DNA of 64,000 nt from Marasmius tenuissimus. Lineage: Eukaryota; Basidiomycota; Agaricomycetes; Agaricales; Marasmiaceae. The stretch is from positions 3,782,001 through 3,846,000 of the forward strand of contig JAQOTA010000053.1 of the NCBI GenBank assembly GCA_029532415.1, read 5' to 3'. The position numbers were made by a program, and so were the translations under genes. Below are positions 35,411 to 46,545 of this stretch, piece after piece (within the stretch, counting starts at the first letter, position 1; each line of letters begins with the position of its first letter). The notes below the pieces were generated by a model. It was given only the letters and a program-made list of their open reading frames with translations, made no database searches and was not told the origin of the DNA.

Positions 35411-36604
35411 CTACTGGCAAGACCTGAATAAGATAACGCCCTCTGATCATGATCCGCCCGAGAGCGCACGCCCCGTTCGTCCGACTGGAACGAATTGGAA
35501 CTTCACATGGTGTCCGAATTCCCATCCAATCGTGCGCTTGGTGAACGCGCTGCTCCTTCGAAGATAGAAATGAATTAATCGAAGGTAGACAACTGGAACG
35601 ATCATTGGCTGCGTCCTCTTGAACCGTCCGGTGCTGCGCGACGCGATAGGGTGAAAGATGACATGATTCGGAAAGAAGATGACAGGCCAAATTTTTATGG
35701 CGCAACTCAGGTCTCAAGCGATCTCAACTTTGAACTCATCCACTCATTCACTCAACTCACACGACGACAGGGGGGGAGCGCACATTTTGTGCTGTTTATT
35801 TGCTCCCAGTATCTATCTACTGGCTTGGTTTCGGCCCAAGGCCTGGTACTGGACTCAAGTGACACGTTCTCGAGGATCCGTTGGTGTTTGCCATCACACC
35901 CCAATACCATGGAGAGAAAGCATGCTACCCATCATGCTATCTCTCCCTCCCTCGGTGAATAGTTTAAGGCCCAACGCCCGGTACAGAGCTCGAGAGACAC
36001 AGCTCGAGTAAAAGATAGTCGCCACTACGACCATCTCCCTGTACCGTGTAGAGGAAGCGCACCACCCATCACGCTCGCCCTCCACCTCCCCCAGGCATGT
36101 TTGGCCTCCACGGCCCGGTAGCCACACCGAAGCGGTTGCGTATCATTCAACCACTTGTAACTCGGTTTGTGCCCGTGTCTGTCGTCCCCATTGGCTGGTT
36201 TCAGCCCAAAGGCTAGGTACAGGGCTCAAGCGGCACAGCTTGAGTCTACAGGCTGAGATGTCGCCAATGCATCACCTCCCTATACCCTTGTGAAGGGAGC
36301 ACACCGCGAGCGGTGGTGTGGGGATCGGCCCACAGCTCTGACCTCCAGCAGCATTATTCGGCGCAAAGGCCAGGACGGGGTCGAGCAAAGCTCAAGACGC
36401 CAAGGTGTGCAGCCACTGTCCACAGAGCAACACCACGCCCTACTGTATGATGAATAACAGATTTTCCTCCATTTTCTCTCCGTTCGAACCTTCGTCCCGC
36501 GAAGTAGGATAGTGATGTCGATAGGAAGTGCGGTAGACTGTAGCGTTGACGAATATTCCAGGACCGGTATGACGAAGACGATTGAGGAGGAAGACAGTTA
36601 ATGT

Positions 36605-37930
36605 TTAAGGGAGTGGTGGCGTTGCATCCGACCCGACTTTCGGAGCAACGACAACGTAGAGATTGAACCAGGCGTACCCATACTTCCACGTCTTCTCATA
36701 CCACCCGCCCTTCGAGGGTGCTCCGACCTCTTCAAGGTCGAACCATTGGCTATCGTCCCGTATACCCCGCTCGATGCGGAAGCTGCGAAGGTCGCACGCC
36801 TTGACTTGCTCCCAGTCGGGTACAGTGACAGTGATTTCGTAGGAGAAGGGACCAAACATGGGATAAAAAGCATCGCGAGATTCGAGGATTAGAATGATAG
36901 AGGGGATCTTGCAGATCTTGTCTAATATGTAGCTGCGACGGGCGTAACTGAGTATGTCGTCCTTCCTGACAAAGATGATCACAGCGAGGGTCCAAGCGAC
37001 CATGACATAGGATTCGAGGAAGAGACGAATGTTGAAGGAGAGCCAGTGGGTGAAGGCCTTCCTGGCATCGAAGAACGCGATGCGAAGCGATTTCAGGAGC
37101 TGGAAGAGGGGGTTGGAACGAGATGATGGCCGGTGTGCAGTGAGCGACGACATGAATCGATAGGTGACAGTTTCCATGCACGACCGGAGAGCCAAAAACG
37201 ACCAATGGATATTCACGGCAGTCAAGAGCTGATCCTTAGTCGGGAGTGTGACGGTTTGAAGAGCTTTGAAAGCCGAGACGACAATGGCGAGAACGTTTTT
37301 GACGATGTGGAGACCGAGGACAATAGCGTGAGACTTGACGATGCTGGCTGCATCTGAGGCCTGGTCGGACCAGTAGACGAACAAGTCCGCTAGGCGAGCC
37401 ATATCCTGAATGAGACATCCAACAACGGCGGTGGGCGGTGCTGACATGCTGGCAACCGTGTCGATGGGAAGTCCCAACCAGTCGAGAATGTCGTCGCGCA
37501 AGGCGACAGTATCGAGAGAGGCCAAGGCCTCGAGAAGGGCAGGGCGGAGAGTGACGAGGGCGATAGTCGGAACAGCGAACGCCAATACAAGAGCTCGTCG
37601 TGCCCATACCTAGTAAGGAGGGAAAAGAGGTTAGTGGAAGTAGAAATCAGAAGCAAATAAGCAACACACCTTCTGCGAGACCAAAGCAAGTGAGGACAAA
37701 AAGACCAATACGAGTAGACCAAGACCAATTAGCCAGAGCGTGTCGCTGCCCTGGTTGACGATGGGGACGTCCAAGCTCTTACTGGGCAAGAGCAAGGAGG
37801 TTCGAGTTGGTATCAGGATGATAGCCTCCTCGATAGCGACGGTTGGCGGGTGAAGTACTCGGTTGAGCCACTTGGAAAGTGGGCAACCGGAGAGAGAGAG
37901 CGCGATAAACTCAGAGACGACTTTAAACAT
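36605..37930 (-). CDS. Arm-encoded 421-aa membrane protein, right copy
   Basis: Exons on the minus strand: 37930-37670 and 37609-36605, with a 60-bp intron at the same place as in the left copy; 421 aa and intact. The first 87 residues are identical to the left copy. In exon 2 I count about 25 amino-acid differences, most of them in the last third (for example left WTLSVFIYV versus right WTLAVIIFV, and left RGLWDDSRW versus right RGIRDDSQW). The gene starts 40 bp after a TATA box (37976-37970). Function unknown, as for the left copy. Confidence 0.85.
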
Positions 37931-37969
37931 GGTGTTCAATGAGGGAAAGAGGTGTCGATGTGCGAGACT

Positions 37970-37976
37970 CTTTATA
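37970..37976 (-). promoter_or_regulatory. TATA box of the right-arm gene
   Basis: TATAAAG on the minus strand, 40 bp before the ATG, as in the left arm. CACGTGACC and GACGTCATG sites lie just upstream, as there. Confidence 0.6.
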
Positions 37977-38301
37977 GAGTTCTGAAGATGGTCACATGAC
38001 GTCGCAAGGGTCACGTGACCGACGCGTTGAGGTCACATGATGCTCTCCGATCGTTTATTCCTCCAAATGATCGGAGGCTAGGGACAGAGAATGGAGGGTA
38101 GAGAATGATTATGGAGGGCGGAGAATGGAGGACAAGACTGACTGGGTGCGGCGGAGAAGTTGGATGAGTGGCACGCAGATGTCAGAAACCAAGCTGGGAT
38201 CAACATGTCGTAAGGCTATTACCTCGTGTTATTTAACTTGATGGACAACTCAAGCCATGGAGGATTATCGCAGCGTCTTTGGAGACAGCATAGGAGCCTT
38301 G

Positions 38302-38410
38302 ACACTGCGGGCATTTTGATGACCAGTAGGACATGACGTGCTTGTGTCCAGTAGGGCATGACAGCATCTGGCCTTGTACAGGACCACTGTGACCGCAAAC
38401 AAAGAATAGA
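38302..38410 (-). repeat. Right half of the interrupted sequence, zinc-finger-like relic
   Basis: The minus-strand reading matches about 46,740-46,837. It encodes a Cys-rich segment: VCGHSGPVQGQMLSCPTGHK, then VMSYWSSKCPQCQ. The spaced Cys pairs look like a small zinc-binding module. The frame then runs into the arm at 38301. Together with 13265-13498 it would restore the continuous sequence seen at 46,732-47,090. Its parent gene is not recognised. Confidence 0.7.
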
Positions 38411-38431
38411 TGATTGTTAGACTCGCAAGCC

Positions 38432-38517
38432 GTCGGTAGGTGAACCTTACCCGGGCTACTGATGGCGTCCAAATATGGTATTGCGGAGTGTGAAATGAGG
38501 TAGGTTCACCTACCGAC
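38432..38517. repeat. 86-bp inverted-repeat element (MITE-like)
   Basis: GTCGGTAGGTGAACCT (from 38432) is mirrored by AGGTTCACCTACCGAC (ending 38517), with about 54 bp between. No clear target duplication beside it. Confidence 0.6.
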
Positions 38518-40573
38518 TGGTATGCTCGGTTCACTTTTTGGCGGGTCGACCATTTGTGACTTTGGACTTAGCCAAATTTCGTTGATCGACATTTGTCGCG
38601 AACACAAGAATTGTTCCTCACGTTTCCTCACACATGTTGATACATAAAAACTGTATAAGCCTGGTCTATAGTGACTATTACATGTCCTTGGTACCGCGAA
38701 AAGGTAGAAGATGTAGACGAACCTAAGTTATTGCGAAAATTGTGGTGAACGGCGAAACCGAAGGTGAATAAGTCACATGTGACATGCACCAGTAACACGG
38801 GAGGAAGGTGGGCACTAAGCAGTACTGTATAACAGGCGGCTGCTTTTCTGAGAGGTATTGTGCATATGTGCATTCGCTGCAGTGCACTTAACGGAGAGAT
38901 TGGGAGGGAGTTTAAGATTTTGGGGTCTGTTCTGTTGCTGGACTTGGACGTACACAATCAAGTTTGAGATAGTAACGAGCTAGAAGATAAAGAAGACAGT
39001 TAAAGTGAAAGAATAGCTGTGAAAAATACGCACTGATACGCGCCGCAAAGCCCCATGCCATGGTCCATATAATGTAAATCCTTCAGTATCCGACCTAGAA
39101 CGAAAAGTGGAGACTGTCGATAGGGTATTCCAGAGATAATTTACGACTGGCGTCGAGTCTTTGGAGATGTTGATGAGTTTGGTGAGGCAGAGGTCCTGTG
39201 TTGCTTCGAAAAAAGATAGATCTCGTTCGAATCTCGTTTCTGAGTTGACAGTAAGGCGATGCCAAGCTAGCATTGAGATATTTGGTGTGAAGGTATAGTT
39301 TTCCAGCACATATAGCTCATCAGAAGACTCGGTAGTTGTAGATTCGACGAAAGGGTAAAGCGTGGAGGTAGAGGAAGGTAGTGGAGGTGGTGGTTGTGGG
39401 GGCAAATTGCGAGTGAGCGGAATTTCGCCAAGTCCGTTGTCACAAATGCGTGACACAGTAAAAATTGAACCGAGCATACCAGCCGTTCTTTCGAACGAGC
39501 GCGGAGTTTGAAAGAACGGCTGGTCATGAGCCTAGATGATTGTGTTTTTCATCCAGTATCATGAGAGAGTCCCGGAGCCCGGGAGTCTGAGCCGTCTGGG
39601 CGTCCGACTCATCCAAGTCATATCATGTGAGCCCACCAAGCGCCCATCAACGCATGGCAGGCTGGTACTTAATTTTCGCTCTTTGAGGAATTTTGCTCGT
39701 TCAAGACTTCGAAAGACTTCAATTTTTAAGCTGTCTCAGCACATCTAATCCACACAAAAAAAAACACCTTTACAACCCACGGAAAGAAGGGAAAGGCTTA
39801 GTCTCTGTAGGATGTACGGGTGAATATCTCAAGAATGAGATTGGCGTGCTTGTGATTTGTGAGCGCTTGAGCTCGCACACGGCTTCGAGCCTTGGGATAC
39901 CGGGAGATTTTGACAGATAAATCACAGGAGTTTTAATATTGTCCAACAGTGTACGCCGTAATACTGGTTTCGGTGGACAGTGGGATGTTGAATGTCAGTG
40001 TCACCTTAATGTTGTCCAAGGACGCGTCATGATGGAGAAATAACGCGTCGTGGCATTGTGAAAAATATCCCGATATAGGTGATAGTCACGTGTATATCAC
40101 CCATGCATAACTTGGGGTGTCGACCTTTCCAGATTGCAGTCAATCCCACTTAGCATTCTCAGCTTCAGAGCTCTAGTTGAAGCTCTCACTGAGCTGATCA
40201 GTACTGATACCCTCGAAAGAATAGAGCCTGATGTGTTCCAACTTTTGCGCAAGTTTTGCAGCCCTCAATCATAATGGTATCTTTCTAACTACAGGCTAAC
40301 GATGAAATACAAACATTTTTTGATGTCATTTGAGCAGAAATAACGTCTAAGAAGTTGCAGAAACACCTCACAGTACCTCCGGCACCTGTGGTCTGGCTCA
40401 GACTTTGCGGAATTTGACTTGGAGGCTCGAACTTGGACACACAGGTGACTCGTATACGTACTCCCGGTTTCCCGGATGCTCTCAATATTGTGGACCGTCC
40501 GCTCCGGAAACTGACGCGTCATCGGAGAGAGGCCCCGAAATCATGTTATTGAAACAAAATCAACGGAAAGAAC
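38518..40573. other. Intergenic, no gene recognised
   Basis: A minus-strand open frame (38980-39477, 165 codons, Pro-rich near its N-terminus) and another at 38628-38957 have no motif I recognise. A short A-run lies at 39,757-39,766. Confidence 0.45.
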
Positions 40574-40582
40574 ATACCATCA
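40574..40582 (+). repeat. Target-site duplication, left (ATACCATCA)
   Basis: The nine bases directly before the transposon's CAGGCTCCC terminus are repeated exactly after its other end (46723-46731). Confidence 0.93.
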
Positions 40583-40757
40583 CAGGCTCCCAATGCCAGC
40601 CCACGGTAGGGTGAGGCGTTTAGTTCGTAGTGGGTATGAGGGGAGGGAGTATGGTAATCAATATTATGTTTGAAATATGATGGACCAATCAGATCAAGAA
40701 GAGTTGGGGGTTCGCCTCACCCTACGGGGGCTGGAAAAACTGCAACGGCATGGCGTT
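40583..40757 (+). repeat. Left TIR with nested palindrome
   Basis: Matches the reverse complement of 46546-46722 with gaps. Within it GTAGGGTGAGGCG (40606-40618) is mirrored by CGCCTCACCCTAC (40713-40725), so each end could fold into its own large hairpin. The shared inner part reads GGCTGGAAAAACTGCAACGG. Confidence 0.9.
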
Positions 40758-40908
40758 CGGCCCCCACGTGGACTCGAGTCAGGTGCGCAACGCGTTCTGT
40801 TGATCGTACTCAACTTCGACTCGACACTCACGTCTCTCCCGTTCCCTCTCAAGATAACACTCTTTTTATTTATTCTGTCTATTCTCATATGCTAATTTTA
40901 CTCAATTC

Positions 40909-43586
40909 ATGACACTCCCTCGACCTGCCCGACCTGTTAGCCAATCAACCACCAGAAATACAACACCCCGCAAATGGACCCATGCGGAGATTCGGAACTT
41001 AGTGAGGGAGAAAATGGGCAAACGGCCGTGCTGGTGGCAGATCAAGGCTGCCAAGAACTTGTATGAAGGGAAGGATGTCATTGGTGTGGCACCTACCGGG
41101 GCTGGGAAGACACTATCTTTCTGGATTGCACTGCTCATGGCGCGGGAGGAGGGAAAAGAAAAGACTGTGATAGTGGTGACCCCGTTGAACCTGCTTGGAA
41201 AGCAGAACTCCCTTATTTTGAATGGAGGAGGGTCTCTATCAGCAATTGGTGTCAGTAAGGAGAATTCTACGGCTGAGACATACAAGGTGCGTTTCTCCAG
41301 TCACTTCCGTTAGAATTCTTTACTAATGTATTCTTGGGGCCATCCAGGACATTCTTACTGGCAAATACAACGTCGTTACAATCGGACCAGAGCTTTTGAA
41401 CGACGAGTCATGCAAGGTTTTATGGAACAACTCTGCATTTGCCTCGCGGCTCATGTACATGGTTTTCGACGAAGGACACTGTGTTAGTCAATGGGGGCGA
41501 TCATTCCGAAACCAATACCTTCACGTTGGGACTGTACGATATCTCCTTCCGAATACAATACCATTCTATGTCGCCTCCGCTACCCTTCCGACTGCCATCC
41601 GTCGTGATGTACTCGAAATCCTTCGTCTCCGCCCGAACCACCTCGAGAAGATCATTCGTTCCAATGACCGACCCAATATCGACCTTATTGTCCGACCCAT
41701 CGAGCATCCCCTTGACTCCTACAAGGATCTTGCATTCTTGATACCTGAGGGGTTTCAGGATGGAGATCCTCCACCCCCGAAATTCGTAGTCTTTATGGAC
41801 AATACGACCCATACTGAAGAGGCTACCAAGAAGCTTCGAGAACGGCTTCCACCCCATTTGCATGACAAGATACGATACTTCCATGCCACGATGACCACTC
41901 ATTACCGTGACCAACATCTGGATGACTTTCGCAGCGGGAAATTATGGGGACTTTTTGTTACCGATGCTTTCGGAATGGTGCGTATCAACCTCCTTGATTC
42001 TTTTTTCATAAGCTTATGCTTTCGTTTAGGGTGTTGATCTTCCTGACATAGTTACTGTTGTTCAGTACCGGGCAACATGTGACTTCAATACTCTTTGGCA
42101 GCGCTTCGGACGCGCGGGGCGCGCACCCAACATCAGAGCAACGGCCATACTTCTTGTTGAGAAGTCTTTCTTTGATGAGGCCCGACAAACAAAGTTGGAT
42201 AACCGTGCCAAGAAGGCTCAGAAAACCTCGCATCCGAGTACAAACTCTCAACCCAAACGGAAGGCCAGTGCAACCCCCCAGCCTGCTGCGAAGCGACGCG
42301 CTTTGGGTGACCTGAGTGTTGGGGTCGCAAACCGATCTCAGCCGTGTGCGTATTCTTGTTACGTTCATACTAAACCTTTCATTGATTGTTTGTCTTTGTA
42401 GCTCCTGCAACTCCAACTCGTCCTGTTGCTAATATTGCACCCCGCCCTACACCCATAACTCCATCAACCCTCACCAACCCCATCACCACACCACCCTCCA
42501 CGCAACCAACATCAACAAACACATCGTCTGCCTCTCGTTCAGGACCAAGTATTCCAGCGCCTATTTTGACAGGTTATGGGCAGACTGATGAAGAGCGACG
42601 GCACCTTTATCAGTCAGCCGCGATCGTTGTCACTGGCACCAAGCGAAAGACCAAAGAGGAATCAATACCCATTGGATCTGCAGTAGATGACTTCATCAAT
42701 GCTTCGACTAGAGGGATATCGTGTCGCCGGCGTGTAGGCATGCTGTACTATGACAATGACAAAGCTTGTGAGTTGTTGCTTTCCCTTGAGAGGCTAGAGC
42801 TAACATTGCTTATTTGACAGCAATGGATGATCATCGGCTTTGTGACCCCGATGAACCAGACGGCTGTGTACGGTGTCGTCCGGAGCAACCCAATTTGTGT
42901 TGTGACCTCTGCAACCCAGGTGGTTTCGCACATGTGGCACCTGTTCCCTTCCCAAAGCCAACTCGTGCTCTCTCCCGCATGACCATTGAGAAGTACGAAC
43001 CAACACAGGCCCACCGTGACCTCCGCAGTGAGCTTCAGGATTGGCGGAATCGGACTGCGTTGGAAAACCTGGGCCCCTTGGTATTCCGTTGCTGGGGGGG
43101 GCAGTTCTTTATGGCTGACGCTATCCTTGACCGTATTGTCGATTGTTCGCGGAGTGGCAAATTGACTTCTCTTGAGGTACTTCAAGTCGAGACTCGCTGG
43201 ACATCCACTCGTCTTGCCAGATATGGCCCGGAACTTCTTGGCATTGTTGCGAAACATTTCCCACCTCCCGATCCAAAAGCTCCAACCCCCAAAGCTCCTC
43301 GTAAATGCTCCGCTTGCGGGAGCAATCAGCATATCAGTGAGTGACATCTCTCTACAACTGGGTCTATAGATGTCTTATATGTCGTGCATATCCTCTAGAA
43401 AGCAGTAAATCTTGTCCACGACGAGTAAGTAATGTCGAGAATCTGGTGAGTCCAGAGGGACCGCTGGCCCTGGTAGCTTCTACATCGAGTGGTGTTCCGC
43501 AAACACCAACACCTCCTTCCCGTTCTGATTTCGCGTTCTTTTTCGGTACTTGTTCTTTCGAACCTTCCATGTTTGTAGACCAATAA
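40909..43586 (+). CDS. RecQ-like DEAD/DEAH helicase of the transposon
   Basis: An SF2 ATP-dependent helicase. Exons: 40909-41286, 41348-41977, 42030-42345, 42402-42767, 42821-43336, 43399-43586; 797 aa. Motif I is GVAPTGAGKT (Lys67), preceded by a RecQ motif-0-like RPCWWQ; motif II is VFDEGHCVSQWG (DEGH in place of RecQ DEAH, from Asp167); motif III is ASATLP; motif V is VTDAFGMGVDLPDI; motif VI is QRFGRAGRA. The second half is not standard RecQ: a Pro/Thr-rich linker, a Cys cluster (CVRCRPEQPNLCCDLC) and a C-terminal zinc-knuckle-like CSACGSNQHIKSSKSC. These may bind the element's DNA ends; that is inference. It starts about 150 bp inside the left TIR and converges on the DUF6589-type gene. 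Confidence 0.92.
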
Positions 43587-43598
43587 TATTGAACTGTA

Positions 43599-46395
43599 CT
43601 ACTCCATATCATCGTTGTCTTCAACTTCTAAGTCCGCAATCTCCTCTGCCTTATCAAATTCTGTCAGAAGTACTGGTTCATCGATGTCAATCCAGTTCTC
43701 ATCCCCATCATCTGTAGTGAGAATCACACCACGATCCGCTGTCTGGGCAAGCCAAAGGCCTTCGCTTAGCTTGTCTGGGATGTTGTATAGTGTGGTGCGT
43801 CCTTTGATAAAGTCGTTCTTCTGTGATTCAACATATCTCACTGCCAGTTTTGTGAAGGTTCTCGCCATCTTCGGAGAAGAATGACGATTGGTTAGCTTCG
43901 ACATCCTGAACATTTTCTGAACCTGGATCCGAATGTTTCTGAAAACCCCAATAAGCGGCGATTCCTTCAAGATGTTGCGTTTGGTATGGTTTGAGAACTT
44001 CCCGCCATAGATGCGCTAATAATAGTCACATTTAGCATGCACAAGCTAACTTGTAACGAATGATCTCTTGCCTTCAAGAATAGGTTGTTCCACTCAACCC
44101 ACCAGTCTACACCACGGAATTTGTGCCGCTTCCCGGTTGGATTAACAAGAACATGCATTCTTATTGCGCGCCTGGTGAGATGATAAGAAACTGTCAAAAT
44201 AAGAGTGAGAAACTTACGCCAGTCGCTTCGGTAGTCTGAAATGGACATCCTTGAGGTATTGCCGCAAGGCTGTGGCGTACTTATGCTTCCCGCATGCCTG
44301 GAATATGAATGCCCATGGTAGAAAGCATGTTTCAACCCTTCCAATGTCTCCAGCGTTCATAGCATATGACAGTTCTTCGTAGAGCAGAAAAATCTGCTGG
44401 CGAAGCCGCATATTTTCATGGACCTGGTCCCGTTCACCACTTGGCCTAGAGCGTGTGAAGGGAAAGCGTGTGTCTGCAACGTATTTGGTACAAAGAGTCG
44501 CTGCCATCATACAAAGCCGCTCCCAGCTGGGTTTGGTGAGGGCAAACTCTTCGAGAGATTTGACGTTGGAGTTAAGGTTGGTTGCTTCGAGTCGCCATTG
44601 GTCCAATCGTGAGACTATTCCTACATGTTGAATAACCTCATGCATCCGCCGAAACCCAGGTTTCGATTTGATTTTTCCCGTCTCCTTAGGCCGCAGGACT
44701 TTTATGTCGGCCATTAGGCTGTACTCGTCCGACTCGTTTGTGCTTCCTCGAGGCTCGATGAATATCCTCCAGACTGCATCAGCACAAGCCATCTTGACAT
44801 GAAACAGCCCCAAAATATAGATGATTCCCTGCAGCCGTCGCCACGGTGTTGCCTCCTCAGAATGTGACTTTCGCAGACTATGGACCCGCTCACCAACCCC
44901 TAAGTCTCCGAAGAGGAGAATGACCCGATTTCCTAGATCTTTGAGCTTTCTGTTCTCCTCGTCGTTTGGCAATGCCAGGTCATTGGGATCTCCAACACCA
45001 CTCTGTTTGGAGATCAGATTCTCGAGCACAGTTCCATTCTCCGCTGGTGTAGAGCATGCCGAGTCAACCATGCGGAAGTGAACTTGATTTGTTCTAGTGA
45101 TAGGTATGGCCTCGACCACTTCGGGGCTGTTGTCCTGGAGGTGCTGACGGAATTGGCGAAAGTATTCGGGACCGTTGCGAACAAGATCTCGAAGGTAGAT
45201 CCACATGTTGAACCTCTCCCAGCGCATAAGGCCTGACGGCGGGTCAGGATCCTCTGGGTGAAGTTGGGCGAGTTCAAGGTCTGTGATGGTTGGATGAGAT
45301 GATGTCGGATGTGGGTTATAGATCGACTTCTGCCAGATCTCATCAGAACAGTCAAGGTCCTCAGGGATGACGCCATGCTGTAGCGGAATCATTGTTCCTG
45401 AAGTGAGATGGATGAGGCTAGCAAGGGGATTCTCAAGGATAGGGGCATGAGGGAGGTCGATATCAACGTTGTCGAAAGCATAGGCCGACATAAGCTCTCG
45501 ACCCACAACCCGAATTCGTTTCCTTGATTCCTCTGAGAGGTTTGCAACTGCGTGATTGATAGCTGTCGTTGAAATTGAGACTCCAATATGAGCGAGAAGT
45601 TCCGTGACAGTCTCAGGCGCATTACAAGCATGGAGAAACAACCCAATGAGACTCTGGATTGCGTTACACCGCTGGTTTGTGCTCTGCATCATGACACTGA
45701 TGCAGACAACCTGACGCTACAACAGACAGATCAGATGCCACCGCAAAATCTATAGAGATTAAGTTCCAACTTACGACTACCAATAGTGTATTCCGACGCT
45801 CTGTTGCATCCGCACGCTTCTTTTCAGCCGAATCTTCCTCATCAGAATCTGGCGAGACATGATTTTCGTTCAAGACATCAGTAGCTGCGCCCTCGGTCTC
45901 CCAGTACATCTCTTCGTCGAGTTCATCCACTCCCTGGCCACTTTTCTTCTGACCTCTTTCATTCTCTCGTCTATCCCACCACACCTGAAGATCTGGACTG
46001 GCATTCAACAAAAGTCCAATAAGATCCCATAAGTCCGGCGCTATTTCCCTCATCTCTTTAGCTATTTCAACAATATCCACACTCTCCAGACGCTCTGAAG
46101 TCGCATTTTTGGCGGAGAAACGGAGGTGAGGGGCACCGTTAACAAGTCGGAGAATTTGTTGCGCATAATCATTCATTAGTTGCTTTCGGGACCAATTTAT
46201 AGTTGTATCTTTGAGTCCTGTGGTCTCTTTGAAGGCGTTGAGAATATCCTCTAGCTGGGAATTTAGTTCCGCTGTCTCCTCGGTGAGCTGGCTATTTGTA
46301 GCAAGGGAGATGATGAAGTCGGCGGGGGCTGCTGAGAACTCATGAAGAGCGTGTATTATGGCCTTCAGCTGCTCTGTGGAAAGCTGCTGAGGCAT
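43599..46395 (-). CDS. DUF6589-type protein, candidate transposase
   Basis: Exons on the minus strand: 46395-45775, 45716-44218, 44171-44072, 44015-43599; 878 aa. Intron 3 (44071-44016) begins GC (GC-AG). I place it by eye in the DUF6589 family seen in many copies in Agaricomycete genomes. Family-type stretches are YAFDNVDIDL, LLFGDLGVGERVHSLR, GLFHVKMACADAVWRIFI and VDWWVEWNNLFLK. Asp289 (FDN), Asp478 (FGD) and Glu733 (VEW) sit in the order and setting expected of an RNase H-fold DDE triad, but this assignment is inference. The N-terminal 200 residues are helical and acidic (VSPDSDEEDSAEKK); the C-terminus is acidic (EVEDNDDME). It starts about 150 bp inside the right TIR, with its stop 12 bp from the helicase stop. 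Confidence 0.85.
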
Positions 46396-46545
46396 GATAA
46401 GAGAAGCGGGGAGAGCGAAAAACAGTTATATTTCATATTCTCGCTCCTGTCTTTGAGAGTCCAACATGATTTACAATTCCTCGATCATGGCGACTGAAGC
46501 TATGGAACCGGAAAAACGCGAGTGATTGAGACCCCGCACACGCCG

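Larger units (their letters stand above)
33753..35413. other. Intergenic, with short repeats
   Basis: No gene supported. It contains a perfect 32-bp tandem duplication (34095-34158) and, at about 35155-35410, a dispersed repeat shared with about 47490-47700. Confidence 0.5.
13499..38301. mobile_element. 24.8-kb block with 2.9-kb terminal inverted repeats and cargo genes
   Basis: The block begins CAAGGCTCC (13499) and ends GGAGCCTTG (38301). Its first and last roughly 2.9 kb are inverted copies of each other. Outside the left end is ...GCGCTTCT and outside the right end is ACACTGCGG...; at about 46,825-46,850 the same two sequences are continuous (read on the minus strand: GCGCTTCT, one C, ACACTGCGG). 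That is the pattern of one insertion into a repeated target. Cargo includes an MFS sugar transporter, a 4-TM protein, an F-box-like protein, a 201-aa unknown and a two-domain membrane protein. I see no clear target-site duplication and no recognised transposase inside; the arm-encoded 421-aa protein is membrane-like. An inverted segmental duplication is the alternative explanation. Confidence 0.6.
35414..38301 (-). repeat. Right arm of the inverted repeat
   Basis: Reverse-complement partner of 13499-16414, with the same gene, promoter and downstream cores. The hairpin near the outer end has one changed base relative to the left arm. Confidence 0.9.

Noticed and set aside
13499..38301. Calling the block a Starship, Helitron or LTR element
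   Set aside because: No tyrosine-recombinase (DUF3435) gene, no Rep/Pif1 protein, no reverse transcriptase or integrase, and no LTR in direct orientation was seen.
44016..44071. A 35-bp GT-AG intron (GTTAGC...TTAG) instead of the 56-bp GC-AG one in the DUF6589-type gene
   Set aside because: Too short for this genome's introns, and it would add residues (ARDHSLQ) not expected between NNLFLK and RIYGG.
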